From Phycisphaerae bacterium (GTDB lineage: Bacteria; Planctomycetota; Phycisphaerae; Phycisphaerales; Phycisphaeraceae), in contig JAUIGU010000030.1 of NCBI GenBank assembly GCA_030432595.1, positions 1 through 48,161 on the forward strand: 48,161 nt of DNA, read 5' to 3'. Numbering within the stretch: the stretch's first letter is position 1; each line of letters begins with the position of its first letter. Under the pieces are notes generated by a model. That model was not told the DNA's origin, made no database searches, and was given only the letters and a program-made list of their open reading frames with translations. Of this stretch, positions 26,094 to 35,131 are shown piece after piece. The translations under genes and the position numbers were made by a program.

Positions 26094-27278
26094 CTACGCC
26101 GACCCCACCGCCGCGGTGATCTTGCTCGCCGCGTCGGTCAGGTCGTTGCCGACGATCATGGTGGGGATGTCGGCCTTGGCGGCCTCGATGATCTTGCGGG
26201 CCGGTTCGACGTTGGTGCCTTCGAGCCGGACGACCAGCGGGACCTTGAAGCCGACTTCCTTGGCGGCGGCGACGATGGCGTTGGCGATGGTGTCGCACTT
26301 GGCGATGCCGCCGAAGATGTTGACGAGGATGCCTTTGACGTTGTCGTCGCTGAGGATGATGCGGAAGGCCTCGGTGACGGCTTCCTGGCTGGCGCTGCCG
26401 CCGACGTCGAGGAAGTTCGCGGGCTCGCCGCCGTGGAGCTTGATGATGTCCATGGTCGCCATGGCTAGGCCCGCGCCGTTGACGAGGCAGCCGATGTTGC
26501 CGTCGAGTTGGATGTAGCTCAAGTGATGCTCTTGAGCGCGCTGTTCCGATTCCGGGGTCTCGGTCGGGTCTTCGAGCGCGGCGATGTCTTTTTGACGGAA
26601 CATCGCGTTGTCGTCGAAGTCGATCTTCGCGTCGATGGCGAGGATCTGCCCGTCGGGCGTCTTGATCAGCGGGTTGATCTCCGCCAGCGACGCGTCACTC
26701 TTAAGGAACAGCGCAACCAGCGCCGCAAGTGTCTTTTTGAACTGCTTGACCTGGTCGCCGGTGAAGCCCAGCGCGAACGCGAGCTTGGTGGCCTGATAAG
26801 GACGCAGGCCGGCGACGGGGTCGATGGGTTCCTTGATGATCGCGTCGGGGTTTTCCTCGGCGACCTCTTCGATCGCCATGCCGCCCTCGGCCGAGGCGAT
26901 GATGACCGGGCAGCCCAGCGCGCGGTCGACCACGATGCCCAGGTAGTACTCGTGGGCGATGTCGACGCCGGCCGCGATGAGCAGCTTGTTGACCGGCACG
27001 CCCTCGGGCGGGGTCTGGGGGGTGACGAGGTTCTTGCTGAGGATGGTCGCCGCGGCGTCCTTGGCCTCGGCGGCGGTCTTGACCAGCTTGACGCCGCCGC
27101 CCTTGCCCCGGCCGCCGGCGTGGACCTGGGCCTTGACCACGGCGAGGGTCGCGCCGTCGTTTTTCAGGGTCTCGAAGGCCTTTTCGGCCTCGTCGGCGGT
27201 GTCGACGGTGATCCCGCCGGGCACGGGGACGCCGGCGGATTGGAGCAGCTCACGGGCTTGGTATTCGTGGATTTTCAT
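26094..27278 (-). CDS. sucC: Succinate--CoA ligase (ADP-forming) subunit beta
   Basis: 394-aa ATP-grasp subunit; with SucD it converts succinyl-CoA to succinate and makes ATP or GTP in the TCA cycle. N-terminus [20 protein letters not shown] is highly typical; the ATP-grasp region [20 protein letters not shown] is near residue 44, and the CoA-side SubB hallmark [18 protein letters not shown] near 258 is intact, followed by PANFLDVGG. Length is normal. sucD is not adjacent, unlike most bacteria where sucCD is an operon. A TATCAT hexamer is 9 nt before the ATG. Confidence 0.96.
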   Translation of the reverse strand: MKIHEYQARELLQSAGVPVPGGITVDTADEAEKAFETLKNDGATLAVVKAQVHAGGRGKGGGVKLVKTAAEAKDAAATILSKNLVTPQTPPEGVPVNKLLIAAGVDIAHEYYLGIVVDRALGCPVIIASAEGGMAIEEVAEENPDAIIKEPIDPVAGLRPYQATKLAFALGFTGDQVKQFKKTLAALVALFLKSDASLAEINPLIKTPDGQILAIDAKIDFDDNAMFRQKDIAALEDPTETPESEQRAQEHHLSYIQLDGNIGCLVNGAGLAMATMDIIKLHGGEPANFLDVGGSASQEAVTEAFRIILSDDNVKGILVNIFGGIAKCDTIANAIVAAAKEVGFKVPLVVRLEGTNVEPARKIIEAAKADIPTMIVGNDLTDAASKITAAVGSA

Positions 27279-27380
27279 GGTCGGCGGATGATAACGGGCT
27301 TAGACGGCACCGTGTGTCGCGTGACCCGTGCCGGTTGACACAGACAGCGCCCTCACGGCATTCACGCGTAATCCGTGGGA

Positions 27381-27386
27381 TAGCAT
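27381..27386 (+). promoter_or_regulatory. -10-like TAGCAT 6 nt before the CDF transporter
   Basis: TAGCAT, six bases, then GTG at 27393. No Shine-Dalgarno. Supports the GTG start. Confidence 0.4.
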
Positions 27387-27392
27387 GCCGAC

Positions 27393-28277
27393 GTGCCCGA
27401 GCCTGCGCCCGACCCTTATCTGGATCAGACCCGCCGGGTGGCGCGGGTGACGATTGCGGCGGGGGTCGGGATCACGCTGCTGAAGCTGGGGGTGTTCGTC
27501 GTCACCGGGTCGATGGGTGTGCTGTCGGACGGGGTCGAGTCGGTGGCGAACATCCTCGCGGCGCTGGTGATGCTCAAGGCGATCCGCGTGGCCAGCACGC
27601 CGCCTGACGAGAGCCACCCGTACGGGCACGGAAACATCGAGTTCATGGCCGTGTTCTTCGAGGGGCTGCTAATCACCGCGGCCGCCTTGGGGATCGTCGC
27701 GACTGCGGTCGTGCGTTTTTTCCAAGGGAGCCCGATCGAGCGGCTCGACCTGGGCACATGGCTGATGGCCGGCGTGTCGGTGCTGACCGGGCTGCTGGCG
27801 GGGTACGTCTGGAGCCGGGGCCGGCGGTACGACAACGCGACGCTCCGCGCCGACGGTCGGCACCTCGCGACGGACACGGTGACGACGCTGGGCGTGCTGG
27901 CCGGTCTGATCGTGGTGCGGGCGACGGGCTGGACGTGGGTGGACACCGCGGTGGCGATGGTGTTGTCGGTGCTGATCTTCGCGGCCGGGTGGGGGCTGCT
28001 CCGGCAAGGCTTCGACGGCCTGATGGGCAAGGCCGACCCCGACGACGACGCGGTGATCCTCGAGATCCTCGAGCGGCACCGCGCGAAAGGGCGGATCACC
28101 GGCTACCACAAGGTGCGTCACCGGCACACCGGCCCGTTCCACTGGGTGGACATGCACCTGCAGGTCGAGCCGCAGCGCACAGTCGCCGACGGGCACGCAC
28201 TGGCGTCGCAGATCGAGGGCGAGATCGAGCGGGCGCTGGGCCGGGCCAACGCGACGGCCCACGTCGAGCCCGGCTGA
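27393..28277 (+). CDS. Cation diffusion facilitator (CDF) transporter
   Basis: 294 aa from GTG 27393. Six transmembrane helices in the first 210 residues, then a cytoplasmic ferredoxin-like C-terminal domain. Metal-site motifs: helix 2 LSDGVESVANILA, the HPYGHGNIEF loop, and helix 5 HLATDTVTT, the H-x3-D pair. The C-terminal domain contains VRHRHTGPFHWVDMHLQV. The E-S in helix 2 is typical of Fe/Mn/Zn efflux members related to FieF; the exact metal is uncertain. Diverges from sucC with a 114-nt space. Proton-driven metal efflux at the inner membrane is known for the family. Confidence 0.9.
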   Translation: MPEPAPDPYLDQTRRVARVTIAAGVGITLLKLGVFVVTGSMGVLSDGVESVANILAALVMLKAIRVASTPPDESHPYGHGNIEFMAVFFEGLLITAAALGIVATAVVRFFQGSPIERLDLGTWLMAGVSVLTGLLAGYVWSRGRRYDNATLRADGRHLATDTVTTLGVLAGLIVVRATGWTWVDTAVAMVLSVLIFAAGWGLLRQGFDGLMGKADPDDDAVILEILERHRAKGRITGYHKVRHRHTGPFHWVDMHLQVEPQRTVADGHALASQIEGEIERALGRANATAHVEPG

Positions 28278-28399
28278 GTCGGCCGGCGCGTCACGCTGGG
28301 TACCCTGTGCCGGTGCCGCGGGCGGTTCTGCACGATCCACGCCCGAGAACCGCGCCCCTGACGCCGCCGTAGTGACGCACCCGATAAGATGGAACACCG

Positions 28400-28762
28400 A
28401 TGCACCGGCCGACCCGCCCCAACGTGACCCCGCCCGTTGCCGCCCTGGCGGCGATGTCTGTGGCGTTGCTGCTGTGCGTGCCGGCCGGGGCGGGCGGGTT
28501 CGCGGCGCTGTCCTCGCCCGACGCCCACCGGCTGGCGGGCCAGCGGGACGCGTTTGCCTCGCTGATCGAGACGCTCAACGACGCGGCCCGCACCCTCGCA
28601 GGGGTGGATGACCAACGCGTCGCCCACGCCGAGCATCCTGAGCGCGCCGCCTGGGCGTTGGTTCGCGCCACGGCGGACGCCGCCGGGCATGAACTGCCGC
28701 GCTTTGTGCACAACACGCCGCTGCGTGAGGCGTTGCTCAGTCTGCCGCCGCCGACTCGCTGA
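28400..28762 (+). CDS. Small exported protein, unknown
   Basis: 120 aa. A signal peptide (VAALAAMSVALLLCVPAGA, cleavage near residue 31) and a helical remainder rich in alanine, without recognised domain. A -10-like TAAGAT is 9 nt before the ATG. It is flanked by the CDF gene and secA on the same strand. Codon use is like that of its neighbours. Moderate confidence it is a real gene. Confidence 0.5.
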   Translation: MHRPTRPNVTPPVAALAAMSVALLLCVPAGAGGFAALSSPDAHRLAGQRDAFASLIETLNDAARTLAGVDDQRVAHAEHPERAAWALVRATADAAGHELPRFVHNTPLREALLSLPPPTR

Positions 28763-28834
28763 ACGTTCTGTTCTGTGGCCCGCGCCCTTTGCGTCGCGCG
28801 GCCCGTCGGCTCCTACTCAAACATCCAGACCCCG

Positions 28835-28863
28835 GAAGCCCGCGTTCATTGAACGTGGGCTTC
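28835..28863. terminator. Hairpin of the AAGCCCACG family upstream of secA
   Basis: GAAGCCCGCGTTC (28835-28847), loop att, GAACGTGGGCTTC (28851-28863), one G:T pair. No T-run, so its termination role is unsure. It lies between the small exported protein and secA. Confidence 0.55.
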
Positions 28864-28954
28864 GCCCGCACTCCCCACCGTGGCCGTCCCGTGTTTCGCG
28901 ACACGCGCCCGACGCCACGCCCCCGCATCCTTCCCTGAAGAAATCGAATCCACC

Positions 28955-31900
28955 ATGGTTTTCCAACACCTCTCCAAACCGTTCTCCAAGGTCTTCGGCT
29001 CGCGCAACGAGCGGCTCATCAAGCAGTACCGCAAGCGCGCCGAGGCCATCAACGCCCTCGAAGACGACACCCGCAAGCTCACCGACGCCCAGCTGCGCGC
29101 CAAGACGCAGGAATTCAACCAGCGGCACGTCGATCACAACGAGGACATGGACGTCCTCCTGCCCGAGGTCATGGCCGTGGCCCGCGAAGCGATGGACCGG
29201 TTCGTCGGCATCCGCAACGCGCTCAACCCCGAGTTCCGCGAGCTGTTCCGCGATGATGCGCTGTCGCCGGACATGCAACAGCTCTGGCGTGAGCTATGTG
29301 AGAAAGCCGACGCGATGGCCCCCATGCCCGTGATCGGCGGCGACCCGGCACCCGGGTACCTCCAGGTTGAGGTGCCCAACGCGTTCTACGACGCGGTGCG
29401 CGAAGTTTACGACCGGTCGCGCCCGCCCTTCCGCGCCCGGCCGTTCGACGTGCAGCTCGTCGGCGGTACCGTGCTCTCCGAGGGCCGCATCGCCGAGATG
29501 CGCACCGGCGAGGGCAAGACCATCGTCGCGCCCCTGGCCTGCTACGCCGCGGCGATCGAGGGCCTCCAGTGCCACGTCGTCACCGTCAACGACTACCTCG
29601 TCCAGCGCGACCGCGACTGGGTCTTCCCGTTCTACTTCGCGCTGGGCCTGAACGTCGGCGCGATCCACCCGCACCACCAGCAGCCGCCGCAACTCAAAGC
29701 GCAGGCGTACCTCTGCAACGTGGTCTACGGCACCAACAGCGAGTTCGGCTTCGACTATCTCCGCGACAACATGAAGCTCTCTCCGCAGGAGCAGGTTCAG
29801 AAACGCCGCGACTTCTGCATCGTCGACGAGATCGACTCCATCCTCATCGACGAGGCCCGTACGCCGCTGATCATCTCAGGCCCGGCCAAGACCGACAGCC
29901 CCAAGTACGAGCTGGCCGACAAGATCGCCCGGCACCTCGTGCAGAAACAGACCGAGTGGAACGCCGCCGACAAAAAGGTCCAGGAGGTCGATCTGCGCAT
30001 AAAGGGCCTCGAAGGCGACATCCGCAACAGCCGCGACAAGGCCAAAGCCAACGCGCTGCGCGACGAGATGAAGAAGCTCATCGCCGAGCTGCCCGCGCTC
30101 GAGGACGCGCGCGACCGGTACACGCAGTACTACGAGGTCGAGCCGGAGAAGAAGGCCGCGCACATCACGCACGACGGCGTCGCCGAAGCCCAGAAGCTCG
30201 CCGGCGTCGGCAGCTTCTACGTCGGCAACAACATCGACCTGCCCCACCTGATCACCAACGCGATCCGCGCCCACACCGTCTACAACCGCGACCAGCACTA
30301 CGTCGTGCAGAACGGCGAGGTCATCATCGTCGACGAGTTCACCGGACGCCTCATGGTCGGTCGGCAGTGGTCGGACGGCCTGCACCAGGCGGTCGAAACC
30401 AAGGAGAAGGTCAAGGTCAAGGAAGAAACGCAAACCCTCGCGACCGTCACCATCCAAAACTTCTTCAAGCTCTACGAACGCCTCGCGGGCATGACCGGCA
30501 CCGCTATCACCGAGGCGACCGAGTTTGGCGAGATCTACGGCCTGGACGTCGTGTGCATCCCGACCAACCGGCCCGTCGCCCGCATCGACCGCGAAGACCT
30601 CATCTTCCTGTCGGAAAAGGACAAGTGGAACGCGATCATCGACGAGGTGAAACGCGTCCACGACCTGGGCCGGCCCGTGCTGGTGGGCACGACGAGCGTC
30701 GACCGATCCGAGCGCCTGTCGGAGATGCTGCGCAAGCGTCACGGGATCAAGCACGAGGTCCTCAACGCCAAGGCCGAGCACGCCGAGCGCGAGGGCCACA
30801 TCGTCGAGGAGGCCGGCCGCCTGGGCGCGGTCATGATCGCGACGAACATGGCCGGCCGCGGCACCGACATCAAGCTCCGGCCCATCGATCGCGAAGCCCT
30901 GCTCAACCACTGGAAGCAGCGCAACCTGATCGACAAGGACGCCACCGCCGAGATGTCCGACGACGACCTGGTCGCGCGGTCGTACCGGCACCAGGCGATC
31001 CGCGAACTCGGGCTCTCGCCCAAGCAGGCGGAGAACAACACGGATGAAGAACTGAAGCTGCAAGTGTTCCGCAAGTGGTGCGAGGACGACGCGTACGTCG
31101 AGGCCAAGAAGGCTTCGAGCATGTCGCTGGACGAGTGCCTCGCCACGCTGGACCAGCTCCCCGACTACGGTCGGCACCGGCTGAAGGTCTACGAGAACGC
31201 CGAGCAGATGGGCGGCCTGCACATCGTCGGCACCGAGCGTCACGAGTCGCGCCGCATCGACAACCAGCTCCGCGGGCGCTCCGGACGCCAGGGCGACCAG
31301 GGCAGCTCGCGCTTCTTCCTCTCGCTCGAAGACGAGCTGATGAAGCACTTCGCCGGCGAGCGCACCAAGGCGATCCTCTCCAAGCTGGGCATGAAAGAAG
31401 GCGACGCGATCGAGCACGGCATGGTGTCGCGCTCCGTCGAACGCGCCCAGCGCAAGGTCGAAGAACGCAACTACGAGATCCGCAAGAACCTGCTCGAGTA
31501 CGACGAGGTCATGGAGTTCCAACGCTCCGACTTCTACGGCCTGCGCCAGCAGGTCCTCGAAGGCCGTGAGGTCCCCGAGACCGTGTTCGAGTACCTCGCC
31601 AACAGCGTGGACAACGCCTGCGCGAAGTACCTGGCCAAGGACTACGTCCGTCAGCAGGTCGCCGACTGGTGTTTGCAGACCCACGACATCAGCGTCGATC
31701 CGGCGAAGCTGCACATGGACGACCTCGACGAGCTCACCGAGATCGTCAAGCGTTCGGCCAAACAGGAGGTCGACTCGATCCTCGGCGTCACGCTGGGCGA
31801 ATACCTCTCCGACGACGTGCCGCCCGAGGAGTGGGACGTCAAGGGCCTGACCGACTGGGCCAAGTCGCGCTTCGACGTGTCGCTGCGCCCGGCCGAGGTG

Positions 31901-33055
31901 CGCACGATGAACGTCGGGCAGGTCGAGAAGACGCTCAGCGAGGCCGCCATCGAGAAGATCGAGCAGAAAGACCTGTCGGGCCTGGCGAAGTTCATCGAGC
32001 CGGACATCCCGCAGCGCGACCTGTCCGAGTGGTGCAAGCAGAAGTTCGGCTTCGAGTTGGACTATGAGGATTACAAAGACATCGAGCTCGGAGAAGCGGC
32101 CGACAAACTGCTCGCCAAGGCCCGTGAGGCGTACGCCCAGCGCGAGAAGCACTACGACCTGGAGTTCATGATGGAGGCGCTGCTCCAGGGCGCCCAGCAG
32201 AACCCGCAGTGGGCGGTCGAGCAGTTGCAGGGCTTTGCGAAGACGCGTTACGACGAGACGCTCGACGCCGAGGAGATCGCCAAGTGGAACGGCCAGCAGG
32301 TCTTCGAGAAGCTGCGCGACCTGCACGAAGCGTGGACCAAACCAGGCGGCAAGCTCGAGACGCAGGCCGCCGAGGTCGGGACGAAGTACAAGGACGACGT
32401 CGAAGGCTTCAACGAATGGGTCAAGCAGCGTTTCGGCGGAATCCTCGGTGAGCAGACCATCGAAGACGCGAAGAAAGAAGCGGCCGAGGCCGGCGAGCAA
32501 GATCGCTGGGCGGAACGGCTCGTGCTCAAGATGGGCCGGCAGATGTTCCGCGGCGAGCTGACCCGGCTGGAGCGGTTCGTGCTGCTGCAGATCCTCGACC
32601 AGACGTGGAAGGACCACCTCTACAACATGGACGGGCTCAAGGAGTCGATCGGCCTGCGCGGCTACGCCGAGAAGGACCCGCGCATCGAGTTCAAGCGCGA
32701 GGGCGCGAACCTGTACGGCTCGATGCAGGAGTCTGTGCGCGACCGCGTGACGGAGTTGATCTTCCGCGCCCGGCTGACGCCGAACGTGCAGGTGCAGTCG
32801 GCGTACGGCGACCGGCAGTCGGCGCAGCACCCGCAGGCCCGTCCGGCACCGTCGCGCCCGGGCGCGCCCGGCGGCCCGCTGCCGCACACGGTCGGCGGGG
32901 GCGGCAAGGCTCCGGCGACCGAAGACCAGGCACGCGACCTCGAGGCCGCCGAGCAGGCCGGCGGCGGAGGCGGGCAGCCGCCGATGTCCCGCAAGCAGCG
33001 CCGCGCCGCCGAGGCCCGGCAGCGCAAACAAGGCGGCGGCAAAGGCAGGCATTGA
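28955..33055 (+). CDS. secA: Protein translocase subunit SecA, expanded
   Basis: 1366 aa from ATG 28955; typical SecA is about 850-950 aa. It pushes preproteins through SecYEG using ATP. Walker A GEGKT is at 185-189 and the DEAD-box DEIDS at 291-295. Then a coiled-coil insert of about 55 residues (334-389, lysine/glutamate rich), the second motor domain with GRGTDI, then GGLHIVGTERHESRRIDNQ and RSGRQGDQGSSRFFLS. Between about residues 890 and 1190, within the scaffold/wing region, lie five ~60-residue repeats with a W-x-K-x-(R/K)-(F/Y) core at W905, W968, W1026, F1094 and W1155. The helical scaffold end (LLQILDQTWKDHLYNMDGL) is intact. The usual C-terminal zinc motif (C-x-C-x8-C-H) is absent; the tail is Pro/Gly-rich and ends in basic residues. 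No strong Shine-Dalgarno at ATG 28955. Confidence 0.95.
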   Translation: MVFQHLSKPFSKVFGSRNERLIKQYRKRAEAINALEDDTRKLTDAQLRAKTQEFNQRHVDHNEDMDVLLPEVMAVAREAMDRFVGIRNALNPEFRELFRDDALSPDMQQLWRELCEKADAMAPMPVIGGDPAPGYLQVEVPNAFYDAVREVYDRSRPPFRARPFDVQLVGGTVLSEGRIAEMRTGEGKTIVAPLACYAAAIEGLQCHVVTVNDYLVQRDRDWVFPFYFALGLNVGAIHPHHQQPPQLKAQAYLCNVVYGTNSEFGFDYLRDNMKLSPQEQVQKRRDFCIVDEIDSILIDEARTPLIISGPAKTDSPKYELADKIARHLVQKQTEWNAADKKVQEVDLRIKGLEGDIRNSRDKAKANALRDEMKKLIAELPALEDARDRYTQYYEVEPEKKAAHITHDGVAEAQKLAGVGSFYVGNNIDLPHLITNAIRAHTVYNRDQHYVVQNGEVIIVDEFTGRLMVGRQWSDGLHQAVETKEKVKVKEETQTLATVTIQNFFKLYERLAGMTGTAITEATEFGEIYGLDVVCIPTNRPVARIDREDLIFLSEKDKWNAIIDEVKRVHDLGRPVLVGTTSVDRSERLSEMLRKRHGIKHEVLNAKAEHAEREGHIVEEAGRLGAVMIATNMAGRGTDIKLRPIDREALLNHWKQRNLIDKDATAEMSDDDLVARSYRHQAIRELGLSPKQAENNTDEELKLQVFRKWCEDDAYVEAKKASSMSLDECLATLDQLPDYGRHRLKVYENAEQMGGLHIVGTERHESRRIDNQLRGRSGRQGDQGSSRFFLSLEDELMKHFAGERTKAILSKLGMKEGDAIEHGMVSRSVERAQRKVEERNYEIRKNLLEYDEVMEFQRSDFYGLRQQVLEGREVPETVFEYLANSVDNACAKYLAKDYVRQQVADWCLQTHDISVDPAKLHMDDLDELTEIVKRSAKQEVDSILGVTLGEYLSDDVPPEEWDVKGLTDWAKSRFDVSLRPAEVRTMNVGQVEKTLSEAAIEKIEQKDLSGLAKFIEPDIPQRDLSEWCKQKFGFELDYEDYKDIELGEAADKLLAKAREAYAQREKHYDLEFMMEALLQGAQQNPQWAVEQLQGFAKTRYDETLDAEEIAKWNGQQVFEKLRDLHEAWTKPGGKLETQAAEVGTKYKDDVEGFNEWVKQRFGGILGEQTIEDAKKEAAEAGEQDRWAERLVLKMGRQMFRGELTRLERFVLLQILDQTWKDHLYNMDGLKESIGLRGYAEKDPRIEFKREGANLYGSMQESVRDRVTELIFRARLTPNVQVQSAYGDRQSAQHPQARPAPSRPGAPGGPLPHTVGGGGKAPATEDQARDLEAAEQAGGGGGQPPMSRKQRRAAEARQRKQGGGKGRH

Positions 33056-33104
33056 GCCGAGGCGGTTCGTGAATCGCGGCGGGCGGCGGGTGCGCCCCAC
33101 GCCG

Positions 33105-33110
33105 TACGAT
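33105..33110 (+). promoter_or_regulatory. -10-like TACGAT 7 nt before recO
   Basis: TACGAT, seven bases, ATG at 33118. It overlaps an in-frame ATG at 33109, so 33118 is the more likely start. Confidence 0.4.
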
Positions 33111-33117
33111 GCAGACG

Positions 33118-33957
33118 ATGCCTCGTTTCAAGGACAGCGCGGTCTGCATCCGGCACCTGGACTTCTCGGAGACCAGCCAGGTCGTCGTGCTGCTCACGCG
33201 CGAGCACGGCAAGGTGCGCGGCCTGGCCAAAGGCTCGCGCCGGCTCGCGCCGTCGTCGATCCAGCGCTTCTCCGGCGGGATCGAGTTGCTTACGCTCGGG
33301 CAGGTTGTCGCCACCACCAAACGCACCGCCGAGCTCGCCACCGTCACCGAGTGGGACTTGGCAGACGACCACCACCACCTGCGGGGCGATTTGAACGCCC
33401 AGCGCGTCGCGCTCTACGCCGCGGACATCACCCACGCGCTGCTGGCCGACCTGGACCCGCACCCGGGCACTTATGACGCGCTGTTGACGCTTCTGCGCGC
33501 GATCGCCCAGCCCGACAAGGTGCAAGCCGCGCTGCTGCGGTTCCAGTGGGCGCTGCTGAACGACGTGGGCTACCGCCCGGTGCTGGACCACGATGTACAC
33601 GATGAACGGGTCGAGCTGATCGCTTCCGACACGCTGACGTTCGACCCGCACGCGGGTGGCTTCACCACCGACACCGGCGATCCAGCGTGGCGCGTCCGCA
33701 AAAAGACGCTCGAAACACTCCAAGGCGTCGCGCGTGGATCGGATGCCTTCGCAGAGCCGGGCGCGTCAGCGACCGATCGCCCGGAAGTGACGCGACAAAA
33801 CAGAGCCAACTCGAAGAATGACCGGTCGCTCACGCTCCCGGCTCTGAACGAAGGCGATGCGCGGCGGGCGAACCGACTGCTGTGCAGCTACGCCCGGGCG
33901 ATCCTGGACCGGCAGTTGCCGACGATGGACGTGGTGTTGTCGGACCCCGTTCGTTGA
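33118..33957 (+). CDS. recO: DNA repair protein RecO
   Basis: 279 aa from ATG 33118; an ATG at 33109 adds three residues but overlaps a -10-like TACGAT. RecO works with RecF/RecR to load RecA on gapped DNA. The N-terminal OB-fold begins with PRFKDSAVCIRHLDFSETSQVV, ending with VRGLAKGSRR near residue 35; the C-terminal helical domain has LLRFQWALLNDVGYRPVL. The zinc cysteine set found in Deinococcus-type RecO at this place is missing (LDHDVHDER here), as in enterobacteria. The long Asp/Ser-rich linker near 215-240 is unusual. secA ends 62 nt upstream, the next gene begins 16 nt downstream. Confidence 0.85.
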   Translation: MPRFKDSAVCIRHLDFSETSQVVVLLTREHGKVRGLAKGSRRLAPSSIQRFSGGIELLTLGQVVATTKRTAELATVTEWDLADDHHHLRGDLNAQRVALYAADITHALLADLDPHPGTYDALLTLLRAIAQPDKVQAALLRFQWALLNDVGYRPVLDHDVHDERVELIASDTLTFDPHAGGFTTDTGDPAWRVRKKTLETLQGVARGSDAFAEPGASATDRPEVTRQNRANSKNDRSLTLPALNEGDARRANRLLCSYARAILDRQLPTMDVVLSDPVR

Positions 33958-33961
33958 CCGT

Positions 33962-33967
33962 TACGAT
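33962..33967 (+). promoter_or_regulatory. -10-like TACGAT 6 nt before the queuosine mannosyltransferase gene
   Basis: TACGAT, six bases, ATG at 33974, identical to the layout before holB. Lies just after the recO stop. Confidence 0.4.
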
Positions 33968-33973
33968 GCCGTG

Positions 33974-35095
33974 ATGCGCATCCTCGCGGTCGAGCCCTAT
34001 TTCGGCGGGAGCCACCGCGCGTTTCTCGAAGGCTGGGCGGCGCGTTCCCGGCATGATTTCGAACTCCTGACGCTGCCGGCCCACCACTGGAAGTGGCGCA
34101 TGCGGCTGGGTGCGGTGACGCTGGGTCAGACCTTGCATGAGCGGGGCCTGCACGACGCAACGTTTGATGCTGTTTGGTGTTCGTCGATGCTGGACGTGGG
34201 GTTGTGGCGGGGCGTAGCGCCAGCGTCGATCGCGGCGTTGCCGCACGTCGTCTACTTCCACGAGAACCAGTTCGCCTATCCGGATGCGCCGGGTCAATCG
34301 CCCGACGTGCGCGACCTTCACTTCGGGCTGACGAACCTGACGAGCGCGTGGTCGGCGCTGCGGTCGGGGGCGCGGCCTTGGCAACCGGGCGACGCGCCGC
34401 GGCTGTGGTGGAACTCGGCGTACAACCGCGACACGTTCCTGGGCGGCGCGGGCGACCTGCTGCAGAAGGCTCCGGACGGCAAACGCGACGCCATGGCAGA
34501 CTGGCTGCCGGCGATCGCGTCGGCGTCGGCGGTTCAGCCGCAGGGTGTGGAACTGCTTGGCGGGCCGCGTCGCGCACAACTAAGCCGGCCGTTGCACCTG
34601 GCGTGGGCGGCGCGGTGGGAACACGACAAGCAGCCGGAAGTGTTCTTCAGGGCCATGGGCACGCTGGTCGAGCGCGGCGTGGACGTCCGGCTCAGCGTCA
34701 TGGGCGAGCGCTTCCAACTGATCTCTGCGGTGTTTGAGGAAGCACGGAAGCGGTTCGCGTCGCGCATCGTCCGCTGGGGTTATCTGGTGAGCCGGGCGGA
34801 CTACGCCGAGGCCCTGCGGAGCGCGGACGTGTTCGTGTCCACTGCGGCGCACGAGTTCTTCGGGATCGCGGCGGTCGAGGCGGCGTCGGCGGGATGCACG
34901 GTGGTGCTGCCCCGGCGGCTGGCGTACCCGGAGGTGTTTGGGCCGTCGGCCGTGTTCTACGAAGACGAGAAAGACCTGGTCGAGACGCTCGCATCGCTGG
35001 AGCATCCACGCTTCGCCGGTCTGCACGTCCGCAAGTACGGCTGGAAGACCCGGGCGGGCGCGTTGGACGACGCACTCGATGCGGTGATCGACTGA
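33974..35095 (+). CDS. tRNA-queuosine alpha-mannosyltransferase homologue (DUF3524, GT-B)
   Basis: 373 aa from ATG 33974. The N-terminus MRILAVEPYFGGSHRAFLEGW followed by LLTLPAHHWKWRMRLGA is the DUF3524 domain (the name PF12038 is my recollection) of the eukaryotic GTDC1/QTMAN enzyme, which adds mannose to queuosine in tRNA-Asp. Next come the YFHENQFAYP motif near 96 and the GT-B C-terminal domain: MGERFQ … a strand-turn around SRIVRWGYLVSRADY, and the donor-site STAAHEFFGIAAVEAASAGC near 305. The start is supported by TACGAT 6 nt upstream. The substrate is known only from animals; for bacteria the activity is an inference. Overlapping genes of queuosine synthesis are not in the window. Confidence 0.8.
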   Translation: MRILAVEPYFGGSHRAFLEGWAARSRHDFELLTLPAHHWKWRMRLGAVTLGQTLHERGLHDATFDAVWCSSMLDVGLWRGVAPASIAALPHVVYFHENQFAYPDAPGQSPDVRDLHFGLTNLTSAWSALRSGARPWQPGDAPRLWWNSAYNRDTFLGGAGDLLQKAPDGKRDAMADWLPAIASASAVQPQGVELLGGPRRAQLSRPLHLAWAARWEHDKQPEVFFRAMGTLVERGVDVRLSVMGERFQLISAVFEEARKRFASRIVRWGYLVSRADYAEALRSADVFVSTAAHEFFGIAAVEAASAGCTVVLPRRLAYPEVFGPSAVFYEDEKDLVETLASLEHPRFAGLHVRKYGWKTRAGALDDALDAVID

Positions 35096-35131
35096 CGTCT
35101 TGGTCGCCTTGGTCGTGCCCCGGCCAAGGCG

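Noticed and set aside
29876-33100. 1074-residue minus-strand frame opposite secA
   Set aside because: Same shadow effect; secA has complete motor motifs.
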